DNA of 64,000 nt from contig VZSE01002202.1 of the NCBI GenBank assembly GCA_013398275.1, positions 1 through 64,000 of the forward strand. Direction: 5' to 3'. The translations under genes were made by a program, and so were the position numbers. Under the pieces are notes generated by a model that saw only the letters and a list, made by a program, of their open reading frames with translations, did no database searches and was not told where the DNA came from. Shown piece after piece: positions 1 to 9,200 of the stretch. How positions within the stretch are numbered: the stretch's first letter is position 1; each line of letters starts with the position of its first letter. This stretch comes from Promerops cafer (lineage: Eukaryota; Chordata; Aves; Passeriformes; Nectariniidae).

Positions 1-480
1 CAAGGCTCCTGCCTGTTCCAAATATAAAAGGAGTTGCCCTCACTCTAACCAGTGTCGCCCAAAACTGGGGGGGTTATGGCAAGCCGGCCTCAGGAAACTT
101 CTAGCACAGTGTGGAGTGGCCCTGTGCTACGACACAAATGCCCCAGCCATTTCTGCCTGTGACCACTGGAGACCAGGTGGCCCGAAGCTTCAACACCTTT
201 TTTCAGGGCTACCAGCAGCCTTGCTCCCAGGTGCCAGATTGGAGCTGTCAAGTGCCAAGTGACACACCGTATCAATAGGTCAGCTTGGGCCCGAAGATTG
301 GCCCTGTGAACTGTTAATTTTGGGAAAGTGCAGATCAAGGACTGAGGGGTTTTTTGTGTTACCCTCTGTGTTATCAGTGACATCCCAACAAGAAATCACT
401 GTGTTAGCTTTGTGCCCTGACCCACCTTGCTTTATCCCCCAGGGAATGGTAATTGCTCAAGCGATGTTACTCCCTGAACA
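1..480 (+). pseudogene. Degraded gag end and dUTPase-like segment of the ERV
   Basis: No long frame crosses 1-319. From about 220 a broken translation resembles a retroviral dUTPase. An ELSS-like block is followed by a stop, then GKCRSRTEGFFVLPSV and the terminal IPQGMVIAQAMLLPEQ, which matches the family's (I/V)P.G..IAQ.LLLP ending. The second half is in frame with the protease, as expected where dUTPase is fused ahead of protease in class II retroviruses. The first 200 bases may hold the end of nucleocapsid, but I cannot find an intact zinc knuckle, so that part is only inferred from position. Confidence 0.6.
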
Positions 481-853
481 GGACTCTAACAACACATCAG
501 AGTCCTTAGGAATGTGGACCAGGATAATAAACCTCAATCGACCTCAACTAACCTGCACACTAGAACTTAACACCAAAAAGATTGTTCTCTCTGGACTCAT
601 CGACACAGGTGTGGATGTGACGGTCATCTCACAGTCCAAGTGGCCTCCTGACTGGACTCTTACACCTGCTCCAAGAACGCTAGCAGGGATTGGAGGTACC
701 AGTGACAGCCTGAGGAGTATACAGCTAGTTAAGTTTGAGGGACCTGAAGGCCGCATTGCCACCACCAGACCCTTCGTGGTAAGAGCCCCCATAATTTTGT
801 GGGAAAGAGACATTTTGTCCCAGTGGGGAATGCACCTGGAAACAAATTTTTAA
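320..853 (+). CDS. pro: Retroviral aspartic protease with dUTPase tail, ERV remnant
   Basis: An open frame of 177 codons with no ATG; it would be read through from gag-pro. Residues 1-54 are the dUTPase tail. The protease follows: the active-site loop LIDTGVDVTVIS (about residues 93-104), the flap-region GIGG (123-126), and the C-terminal WERDILSQWG (161-170) that corresponds to the family's usual G-R-D-hydrophobic helix. Two departures are visible: the normally conserved Ala/Ser after DTG is Val, and the usual Gly before the terminal R-D is Glu. Functionally this would cleave Gag-Pol, but nothing shows the copy is still used. The frame ends at TAA 851-853, directly after a slip-site heptamer that leads into pol. 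Confidence 0.85.
   Translation: MGKCRSRTEGFFVLPSVLSVTSQQEITVLALCPDPPCFIPQGMVIAQAMLLPEQDSNNTSESLGMWTRIINLNRPQLTCTLELNTKKIVLSGLIDTGVDVTVISQSKWPPDWTLTPAPRTLAGIGGTSDSLRSIQLVKFEGPEGRIATTRPFVVRAPIILWERDILSQWGMHLETNF
844..850 (+). promoter_or_regulatory. Candidate -1 ribosomal slip site (AAATTTT) at the pro-pol junction
   Basis: The heptamer A AAT TTT sits in the protease frame immediately before its TAA stop, and fits the canonical X XXY YYZ pattern. Slipping back one base enters the reverse transcriptase frame, which is open across this point. Class II retroviruses are known to make Pro-Pol by -1 slippage. I did not fold the downstream RNA, so the stimulating structure is not shown. Confidence 0.7.
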
Positions 854-1443
854 TTGGGGCCATTGAACAGCATGACATCCTTAAATTGACCTGGAAAACT
901 GATAAACCCGTGTGGATTGATCAATGGCCCCTCCCTGAAGCAAAACTCGTCACGCTTAAGTCTCTAGTGCAAGAACAACTCCAAAAGGGTCACATAATAC
1001 TGACCACAAGCCCATGGAATACACCTGTCTTTGTCATCCAAAAACAAAACAGCAATAAGTGGCAGCTCTTACAAGACCTACATAAAATTAATGAGGTCAT
1101 CGAAGACATGGGCACACTACAACCTGGTTTAACATCCCCTGTCATGATTCCTAAGGCATGGAAATTGACTGTTATAGATTTAAAAGACTGTTTCCTTGAC
1201 AATCACCTTCACCGTGATGACACCCCTCAATTTGCTTTTTCAATACCCAGCCTTAACAGACAGGCACATCTCCAGAGGTACCACTGTACAGTACTACTCC
1301 AAGGCATGAAAAATTCGCCAGCCATATGCAATGGTTTGTGGCTAAGGTTTTAGCTCCAGTTCACCAAGATTACCCAGAAGTGATTATATACCATTATATG
1401 GATGATATATTTATTGCATCTGAAAATGATCCATCTTTAGCTA
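844..1443 (+). pseudogene. pol: Reverse transcriptase, fingers and palm (5' part of pol)
   Basis: Translation from the slip site gives typical class II reverse transcriptase blocks: KPVWIDQWPL, LVQEQLQKGHI, SPWNTPVFVIQK, KWQLLQDLHKIN, and motif A VIDLKDCF with its catalytic Asp. Motif B is LLQGMKNSPAIC, where the family normally has LPQG. A frameshift near 1325 moves the reading from the frame that stops at 1353 to the one holding FVAKVLAPVHQDYPEV and the catalytic YMDD (1395-1406). The frame is then cut at 1443 by an inserted LTR. All three catalytic aspartates can be seen, but the gene is not readable as one protein. Recognition is certain; function is lost. Confidence 0.9.
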
Positions 1444-2337
1444 TGTCTTGGTTTATAAGACAGGTGTCTGCAAGGGAAGGCAGCAAAACCTCTCTTGGAA
1501 TGGAGAACGTAAACCCCCTCCCTCAGAATTATTAGAATTAAGGGGCTCTCAGGCAAAGATGTGGGGATAGGAATAGCAGTTCTTTACTGGTATTTATAAT
1601 AAAGCAAACAAACAGCAATAACTATGGCATTAACACCAAACAGACCCAGAACCAGTGACAGCCTTTCGGCTGCGGCACTTTCCCGTTGGTGCAGTTACGG
1701 TCACAGCCGGCAGGGGAGCAGGCAGCTCCCGATGTGCAGGGCAGGTGCGGTGCTCCCCCACGTGGCTGCAGGGGGCGCTCTGGCGCAGGCTCGGGGAACA
1801 CGTGGCAATGGCCACTCAGCTAGACAGGGAGGGATGGAGGAGAGGCTTTGCTTCACAAACCCCTGGGGCAGTCAATCCCGGTGCTCCTAGCAGGACTCTT
1901 CGGAAGCAGCAGGCTGGGGTGGTAACTGGAATGGTGGGGCATCCCAGCAGGACAGTATGGTGCAGGCTACTGCATGGAGAAAACCCAGAGCAGTGCTGAA
2001 GGAGCAGCGGGAGGGCGGCACAGTGGTGGCCCGGCTCTGGGCAGGACTGGGAGAAGCAGGATTTCCGGAGAACATGAGCAGATGGTGGTTAGTCTCTCAA
2101 GGCTGGTGAATTATCCTTGCAGTAAGCGACAGCTGAGCTCTCCTCCTCCGATGCCACCAAAGCAAGAGGGCGAGGCTACCCCCAAACCCGTCTTTTACCT
2201 GCCTGCACTCTTGCAGTATCTCTGCCCCCTCCCCCTGGAGTTCACCCTACCTGCCCATCTGAAGCACTAAGCCATAAGTGCTTTTTTAGCAACTCAAATG
2301 GGAAGAAATTCCACAGACAGAAACCCAACCCCCAACA
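1444..2337 (+). mobile_element. Solo LTR inserted in the ERV reverse transcriptase
   Basis: The element begins TGTCTTGGTTT and its first roughly 150 bases match, by eye, the start of the LTR at 45491 (shared blocks include AAGACAGGTGTCTGC and AGGGGCT). The interior is GC-rich and unlike that second copy, so the two are different subfamilies or strongly diverged. I place the end at CCCCCAACA (2337) for two reasons. The bases outside are AGCTA on the left (1439-1443) and AGATA on the right (2338-2342), a 4-of-5 target duplication. The reverse transcriptase frames on the two sides also agree if this segment plus one duplicate is discounted. A 5-bp duplication suggests an ERVL-like element. The right boundary is less sure than the left. 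Confidence 0.7.
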
Positions 2338-2342
2338 AGATA

Positions 2343-2811
2343 CAACTTTAAAAGCCACTGTCACGGCCATCCAACAGGCAGGACTGACCATCGCAGAGGA
2401 AAAGATACAACAAACAGAACCCTGGAAATATTTGTGGCTCAAAATTCTTTCTCAGACTGTACAGCACAGCCACTGCAGCTAAATGAGAAACCAGAAACAC
2501 TCCATCATTTACAAAAACTATTGGAAACAATTAATTGGGTCAGATCTTTGCTGGGAATTACTAACAAAGATTTGGTTCTGTTGTTTGCTTTGTTAAGGGG
2601 AGATTCTGAGTTAAATTCACCTAGACAGGTAACTGATGAGGCAAGGGATGCCTTAGATAAGGTATCCCATGCCATTCAAACTTGTCAGGCGCACACAATA
2701 AATCCAAATTTACCATTCCTGCTAGCTATTTTGGGAAAGGGACTCCAACCTCATGCCTTAATCTTTCAATGGGACCCCGAGGCATCTGATCCTTTGTTAA
2801 TTTTAGAATAG
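2343..2811 (+). pseudogene. pol: Reverse transcriptase, thumb and connection
   Basis: After the inserted LTR the family pattern resumes: AIQQAGLTIAEEKIQQTEPW followed by KYLWLKI, as in the region after YMDD of class II enzymes. A frameshift near 2455 moves to the frame with LLETINWVRSLLGIT, LFALLRGD, LNSPRQVTDEARDALDKV and ALIFQWDPEASDPLLILE. The frame closes at TAG 2809-2811, where the surrounding family pattern expects Trp, so this looks like a simple TGG to TAG change. The same frame is open again directly after the stop and continues into RNase H. Confidence 0.88.
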
Positions 2812-3490
2812 GTTTTCCTACCCCACCAGCCTAGTAAAACGATAACAACAAAGCCAGAGATGATGGCTCAGCTTATTGTAAGAGCCAGGTCATGTTTATT
2901 TTCTCTTGCAGGAAACAATTTCTCCACTATATTCCTTCCTACAACTACTCTATATTTAGATTGGCTATTGCAGCAATCAGAATGCTTGCAAATTGCACTA
3001 GAAAATTTTACTGGGCAAATTTCAATTAATTACCCTAAACATAGGCTGTTGCATTCCTCCCTTAGCCTAATTCCTAAACCTTTAAAAAGTGTTGTACCCC
3101 TTGATGCAATAACCATCTTCACCTTCATCTTCATGGATGGATCAGGACAGTCCCATAAATCTGTTATAACCTGGCAAAACCATGTAACACATGATTGGGA
3201 ATCTGACATTGAAACAGAAGAAGGTTCACCCCAAATAGTTGAATTAGCTGTGGTTGTTAGAGCTTTTTCTAAGGTCACATGTCCTCTTAACCTGGTAACT
3301 GATTCTGCTTGTGTTGCAGGCATCATTGAGAGAGCTGAATATTCATTCCTAAAGACAGTTTCTAATGATCAGTTATACTCTTTGCTTAAAACTTTAATTT
3401 TTTTTCTTTCTCAGAGACAACATCGCTATTTTGTTCTCACACTTCTTTGCCAGGATTTCTAGCCCAAGGCAATAGACCAGCCGATACCTT
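2812..3490 (+). pseudogene. pol: RNase H domain of the ERV pol
   Basis: The frame from 2860 encodes a connection region and then the RNase H core. FMDGSG (about residues 91-96) gives the first Asp, PQIVELA the Glu (128) and LVTDSACVAGI the second Asp (148). A frameshift near 3440 interrupts the end of the domain. The last block, LPGFLAQGNRPAD with the final catalytic Asp, is in the next frame from 3447. All four catalytic acids of the RNase H family are therefore visible, but spread over two frames. The neighbours on both sides are the matching pol domains, which makes the identification firm. Confidence 0.88.
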
Positions 3491-4441
3491 GGCTATGACC
3501 ATACACACCACGCTTCCAAACATCTTTAAGCAAGCACGGCTCAGCCATGCATTCTTCCACCAAAATGCATCTGCCCTAATATGCATCTTTAATATCACCA
3601 GAGATCAAGCTGGAGCCATTGTCACTACATGCCCTTACTGCCAAAAATATTCTCTGCTGTCTATTGGGGCAGGAGTAAATCCTAGAGCGCTTCACAGTTT
3701 ACAAATTTGGCAGAGCAATGTAACCCATTATGCATCTTTTGGTCGCTTTAAATATGTATGTTTCAATAGACACTTTCTCAGGAGCAATCTTTGCCTCTGC
3801 TCACATAGGTGAAGCAGCAAAAGGTGTTATTAAACATTTCCTACAAGCATTTTGAACTCTAGGCATCCCACAAGAGGTAGAAACAGATAATGGGCCTGCC
3901 TATGTCTCCCAGAGAACACAGCAGTTATTTAATCTGTGGGGGATCAAACATATCACAGGCATTCCACACTCTCCCACAGGCCAATCAATTGTTGAAAGAG
4001 CACATAGGTCTCTTAAACGCCTGCTGGAACAACAAAAAAGAGAAATAGAAACGTTATCCACAGTTGAAAGGCTTGCTAAGGCCACATATGTATTCAAGTT
4101 TTTGAATAATTCCTTTATGGAACCAAATGCCCCAATTATCAGGCATTTTTCTAATACAACACAGGCACAATTAAGAGAGAGACCTCCAGTGTTAGTTAAA
4201 GATCTTGAAACAGGTCAAATTATGGGACTCTTTCCTCTGATTACTTGGGGAAAAGGGTATGCTTGTATCTACAAGTAAAGGACCTTGGTGGGTTCCAGCA
4301 AAGAACATCAAGCCATACCTGCAGCCTCTACAAAACCACCAAGAAGCTCTACAGGAGGAAGCCCAGGAAGAATCTACACAAAAAACACCTTGGGGCTTGC
4401 AAATAGCCATCCCTCACCTCCTACTGTACATTGCTGATTAA
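3447..4441 (+). pseudogene. pol: Integrase of the ERV pol
   Basis: The zinc-binding HHCC domain is visible as H34-X3-H38 and C62-X2-C65 (CPYC), counted from 3447. The core follows in pieces. The first catalytic position reads WQSNVTH, with Asn (codon 3717-3719) where the DDE family needs Asp. A frameshift near 3760 leads to SIDTFSGAIFASAH, and TGA 3853-3855 interrupts after FLQAF. The second Asp is present in ETDNGPAY (codon 3886-3888) and the Glu in SIVERAH (codon 3994-3996). A last frameshift near 4255 leads to the C-terminal GPWWVPAKNIKPYLQ typical of the integrase tail, and the frame closes at 4441. At least four lesions, including an active-site substitution, make this non-functional. 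Confidence 0.9.
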
Positions 4442-4511
4442 TGACACTGTTTTCTTAACTCCTTAAGTATCATTAATTTTTGAGTTTAATCCACAGGCTG
4501 TTCCACCAGAC

Positions 4512-5753
4512 ATGACTCCTAAAGGACTCCTGCTCGCTATACCTATCCTAATTGATGCCATGCTCCTTGCTAAGACCTGGGAAGTCCCGCAGCCGAAGAA
4601 AAATGTCTGGGTTACGTTGGCTAACAACACCAAGCAGGAAACCCTGTGTCTGTCGGTAGCCACCCCTGATATCCCCTTTTCCACCTGTTTAGTTGGGTTA
4701 CCAACAGATGTGTGGTCCTTAAACAAGGATGCCATCCGTGTTTTGTGTCCCCACAAAGAATGGATTCACAATCCCATTAATAACTGGGATTACTGGGCCA
4801 GGAACCTACCACACGCACCACTAGAACCCCAAGAACTGGAAATTCTAGGTTCTGTAAAAGTGGATTTTTGGTTTAGATTTCATTATATCAAAATGAATCC
4901 CGAATTATTACATACTATCATTAATGTTGACGCTATAAGAAAGCAACCAAATACATGGTGGGATGTCTCCCCACATCATCCAGTCTATAAAAATGAAAGT
5001 ACCTGGTGTAACTACACCTCACCCATCATTTCCTGGTCCAGTGATTCCCCGTTACAGTTACCATCTGGAACATTTCTCACTTGGGGAGGCAGAGCTTGGC
5101 CTGCCATTCCATCTCGCATTAAGTGGGGGCTATGTAGCATAGGGAGGCCTACTGTACTAGTACCTGAGATTGCCCCAATTCATGACAAAAAGGTAAGATG
5201 TAAGAGATTTATCCATCAATTTGAATCAGATTGCAAAGACGCAGTTACCTTTTGGAGTAAAGGAAAAAGAATGGCAGCCTCAGTATTGGCACCTGGGGTT
5301 GCTGCAGTGAAAGCTTTGAAAATGTTAGGCAATCTAGGATGTTGGCTGAGTAAGCAAACCAATGCCACGTCTCAGGCCCTAACTGAGCTACTGACAGATA
5401 TGGACAGTATCAGACATGCTACCCTGCAAAACAGAGCTGCAATTGACTTCTTGCTGCTAGCACAAGGACATGGTTGCAAGGACTTCGAGGGCACGTGCCG
5501 CATGAATCTCTCAGACCACAGTGAGTCCATACACAAAAGCATCAAAGAGGGAGTCAGAAAACTGCAAGTGGAAAGTGACAAAGACTGCCTCAATGGACTG
5601 TTCAAAAAATGGAACTTAACAGGTTGGGCTTTATCTTTGCTCAAAATGGGTTTACTGATTTTTGTAGTTGTTATTGTTGTGTTTATGTTGTTACCCTGTT
5701 TTATAAGTTGTCTGTTAAGAGGTTTTCAGAAATCTTTAAGAATATTTTTGTAA
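4512..5753 (+). CDS. env: ERV envelope glycoprotein, full-length open frame (413 aa)
   Basis: ATG at 4512 gives a hydrophobic signal-peptide-like stretch (residues 5-20). The surface part is short (about 232 residues) with sequons at N38, N161 and N167 and a furin-like RCKR (229-232). The transmembrane part has a hydrophobic loop between C241 and C277, like the internal fusion loop of alpharetrovirus envelopes, then LQNRAAIDFLLLAQGHG (305-321), the immunosuppressive-like segment of alpha/gamma-type Env. C322 and C329 follow, but the third Cys of CX6CC is Arg330. Sequons occur at N284, N332 and N368. A membrane anchor (about 377-401) and a 12-residue tail end the protein. It starts about 70 bases after integrase and ends in the polypurine tract. 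It is the only undamaged retroviral gene here. Whether it is expressed or co-opted cannot be seen. Confidence 0.92.
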   Translation: MTPKGLLLAIPILIDAMLLAKTWEVPQPKKNVWVTLANNTKQETLCLSVATPDIPFSTCLVGLPTDVWSLNKDAIRVLCPHKEWIHNPINNWDYWARNLPHAPLEPQELEILGSVKVDFWFRFHYIKMNPELLHTIINVDAIRKQPNTWWDVSPHHPVYKNESTWCNYTSPIISWSSDSPLQLPSGTFLTWGGRAWPAIPSRIKWGLCSIGRPTVLVPEIAPIHDKKVRCKRFIHQFESDCKDAVTFWSKGKRMAASVLAPGVAAVKALKMLGNLGCWLSKQTNATSQALTELLTDMDSIRHATLQNRAAIDFLLLAQGHGCKDFEGTCRMNLSDHSESIHKSIKEGVRKLQVESDKDCLNGLFKKWNLTGWALSLLKMGLLIFVVVIVVFMLLPCFISCLLRGFQKSLRIFL

Positions 5754-5766
5754 AGAGAGGGTGAAT
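5752..5766 (+). other. Polypurine tract of the ERV
   Basis: A purine run, AAAGAGAGGGTGAA, overlaps the env stop codon and abuts the TG that starts the 3' LTR. This is the standard site for plus-strand priming in retroviruses. Assignment rests on position and composition. Confidence 0.75.
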
Positions 5767-6210
5767 TGTGGGATCTCATCAAGCTGAGATTTCTGCTTCA
5801 GATGCTTTTACAGATGGCTTTGACCTCAGACCGTGGCAAACTGTATACTGAGGGGGCACCTGGTCAGGTCACAGTGGGCACCGTGGGTTCTTGGGAGCTA
5901 GTACGCTAATAGAACTATCCTATATTTGGTCAAGTTTCTGGTTCTTGTTCTCAGTTGGCTCAGTGCCTATTTCATATAAGGTCATGTTCTGAGTTCACAT
6001 TCGTGATTGGACCTGTGCCCCTATGCCTGGCTGTGTTTGCCCCACCCAGGGGTCTTTGGTCCTAGTCTCTGTAACCTGCGGTCTCCACGTTTGTTATTTT
6101 CATTATTAAAGTTTTTATTTTCTGGGCTAGACCATCGTTCCTGTTCCTTATTCTGCCAGCTGCCTCTGGCCAAGCCGAGCAAAGGAATCACAGCGAACTC
6201 TTAAACTGTG
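5767..6210 (+). mobile_element. 3' LTR of the class II ERV
   Basis: It begins TGTGGGATCTC directly after the polypurine tract. It matches the reverse complement of 37696-38153 nearly throughout, by eye around 80-85 percent. Shared blocks include CTATATTTGGTCAAGTT, GATTGGACCTGTGCCCCTAT and the ATTAAAG polyadenylation-type signal near 6104. The right end is placed by that alignment, not by a target duplication, because the 5' flank of the provirus is outside the window; it could be off by several bases. Confidence 0.88.
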
Positions 6211-9200
6211 ATAGATCATATCTTAAGGAGAAAAAGGTGTATTGAGACAGTGCTAAGATTAAATGAGAGTAAAAGTTTTCCCAGGATAAATGCACTTTTC
6301 ATCTACCTATCATTGAAATAGGAAAAAACCTGTTTATAAGACTGATAGATTCTTACAGTTACATTTTAATTTATTTCAAAATACAGTGAGCCTAATGAGT
6401 GAAGACGGAGATTATTCATTACCTGCTATTATACAGTAAATGGATATGCACCGTTGCCTCAGGGATCCAGGTGAATAGTGGAAGATGTCTTCTGCCAGAA
6501 TGTCCTTTTCAGTACAGAATGAACCAGAAGTACTGTTGGAAGTATTTAGTCCATTCAATACACAACCCTAGAGCTATCCTCTGGCTAAAAGCACAGGATT
6601 GGATTTTCTGCGAAGGAAATGAGAGCTGCACCACTGGCACTTTGAGCCACATCACCATGTTCTGCAAAGAACTTGGTCTGGTTTTCTCTGCTGCTGCTGT
6701 TTAGTTGTAAAGGTCCCACTCAGGACTTGGGCTGTTTGTCATACAGAACCAGCGGTGAGACGGCTGTGAGGAAACGCACTGTAGCAGTCATTAATGCTGC
6801 TCTGCATCATCTGCCTTACAGAAGAGAAGTGGTCCTTAAATCAAGCACCAAGATCCTTTTAAAAGAAGGAAAAATAGTCAGTTTTGAGTTTGCTCTTTTG
6901 CAGCAAAACAGAAAATTCAATGCTCCTACAATCTTAGGCCAGGCCAGGCTTTGGTGAGGATAATGGGACATGTGCCGTTTGTTTTGCTCTTAGGGAGGGT
7001 AAATTGTAAAGCTGTCAAGTTGTAGCATGTCTGTAAGTGCTGAGTGAAACCTTTGCTGGGAATGATGAGATTAGCATGCCAAAGGAGAGGGAAGGATGCA
7101 CATCCATCAAGGGAGCCTGTTAGAATCCTGAAGCAAGTTTAAATCAGTACAGATGCCTTGACCATCTGCTGAGGATATGTGTGGACATAATTGCACAGAA
7201 CAACTGTCATTTCATTTTTATAAAAACACCTTAGTTTGCAGGATGTTTGCAGCCAAAGGGAGCAGCTTCTCACTCCCTCCAAAGGAGCAGCTTCTCCCTC
7301 CAAAGCCCACGTTCTTGAAAAAGCTCTATGTTCTTTTTTAATGCTCAGATTCAAACAATCTGGTTTATTTGAGGCTCTCCCATTATGTGTAAGAAGTTCC
7401 ATCCAGTCTGTCCTGCAGAGGAAGCTGGAACGCCTTGCAGTTTAGCATTGCTGATGTACCTCAGAGTTTATCACACAAGTACCAAGATAGCCTGAGCTGT
7501 GAGGATGTTTCCAGAGCTTTTTTCTTGTGGTTTATTTCACTAGAAGCTATGGCAGGATAATATCTGTGTTTTCTGGCTGCCTGTACATTATTTTTATTAC
7601 AAAGAAAGGGAGTGTGAGCTTAGATCATGGGAGTGCTGCTGCCCCTTCCAGTGCATGTCAGGGCTGCAGAAGCCACAGAGATGCATTTGCAAATAGATGA
7701 GATTTAATAGAACCTAATGAAGGCTATGGACATTTTTGTGTGCTCAAATATACCTCAGTGGACAATTTTATGTATTTTAATTCACAAGTGGCAGCAATAA
7801 ATGTCATTCACCATTTTAAAGCAGGGATCTTTTCACTCCAGCTTCCTAAGCACAGACACAGTTTTAGGTAGAAGCTCAGTTTCATCTGGTAGGAATAAAA
7901 AGTAAATACCCTATGCCTGGTCTCTGTCAAATGATTGACTGTTCCTGAGCATGGAATATTTGAAAATTGTTCCCAGTTGCTGGTTTTGTAACAGTGTCTT
8001 TGCTTGTTTGTGATTTGTATAATGAGAAAACAAACTAGAGAGACAAGGGTAAACAAGTGAAGGAGTATTGTTTATCTCACACACTTTTGCATCTACGTTT
8101 CACATTTCCATTACTTGGGTGATGAGCTTTGATCTCAATTTTTCTTTCTTCTGGAGTAGAATATGTATTTGCATAGGCTTAGGTTTTTCAAAAGCAGATC
8201 CATTGTAAGCACAGGAAATCTGTTAAAAAAATGTTTATAGAAAAAAATATATGTCTGGAGAAAATGTCTGGGATCACTCTTAGATAAATGTTCAGGGGTT
8301 TTCTATTTTACTGTCTTAGCAGGTTTGCTAGTGTCACTTTATCTTTAAGCCATATGATTATATCAATTTAGCTTGCTAGAATGGTAATAATATGTATAGA
8401 TAGATGCATAAATTCTAAACTCATCAAACCATTTCTCCCAAGATTCAAAAGTGAGTCAAGAAGGCAATGACCTAAGACTCTCTTTTTTCCCTTTTTGTTT
8501 TCCTGACATTTTTGTTTGAGATTTCACTAGAAGCAGTTCTCCCAGTTCTTCAAGAGCTCCAAATACCACATTTGTACTTCACAACATACCTGGGTTATAG
8601 GGAAATGTGTTTCATGCTTGACATACTCTTTGTCACTACATGCAGAGCCATCTGAAGTCCCTGTCAGAATGGGAAAATACGTCCCCACATCTGGATCCTC
8701 TGCTGTGAGGATGGAAGGAAATGGTGGGGAATTTGATGGGAAGGAGAGGGTGGAAAGTTTGCCTGGAACTCCCTTTGGTAAGACCCTGCCTGGTTGTATT
8801 ACTCAGTCATGGCCAGGTTGGAGACACATTTATGACTTCCAGACTGCATCTTGTTTTTTTAAATACTCAAGCAGTTAATGTTTTATAGCTTTTCTTTTTC
8901 ATTCACTTTCTTTCTGGAAACCCTTCTGGATGTCAAAATGAACCAAACTCTGCTTAAAGTCCTATTCTTTAGATTCCCAGGATACCATCTTTATTAAAAT
9001 CCAGGAAATACACTCTGGAAAGGTTTGCCCTGATTCTTAGGGGCAAAGATCTCTTATGCAGGCTGATTGTCAACTGCTTAGTAAGGACCTCTTTCTTCTA
9101 CCACCTCCAGAACATTATTTGCTGTTTTCCCTTGGACATGCTGCACTACTTGACTGTAACTCAAGTGCTGTACACAGACTGGTTTCTCCTCCCGAGACAC

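Larger units (their letters stand above)
1..6210 (+). mobile_element. Class II (betaretrovirus-like) endogenous retrovirus, 3' part
   Basis: The order is dUTPase-like remnant, protease, reverse transcriptase, RNase H, integrase, env, polypurine tract, LTR, all on the + strand. Class II is supported by the dUTPase-like segment ahead of protease, the protease style (IDTGVD, GIGG, WERDILSQWG), the YMDD reverse transcriptase, and a related solo LTR at 37696 with a 6-bp target duplication. The env differs: its transmembrane subunit has the alpharetro/gammaretro-type immunosuppressive-like segment and a CX6C motif, so the provirus is mosaic by lineage. gag and the 5' LTR are off the left edge. pol is broken by frameshifts, stops and an inserted LTR, so the element cannot be autonomous. 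Class-level confidence is high; a family name would need a repeat-library search. Confidence 0.93.
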
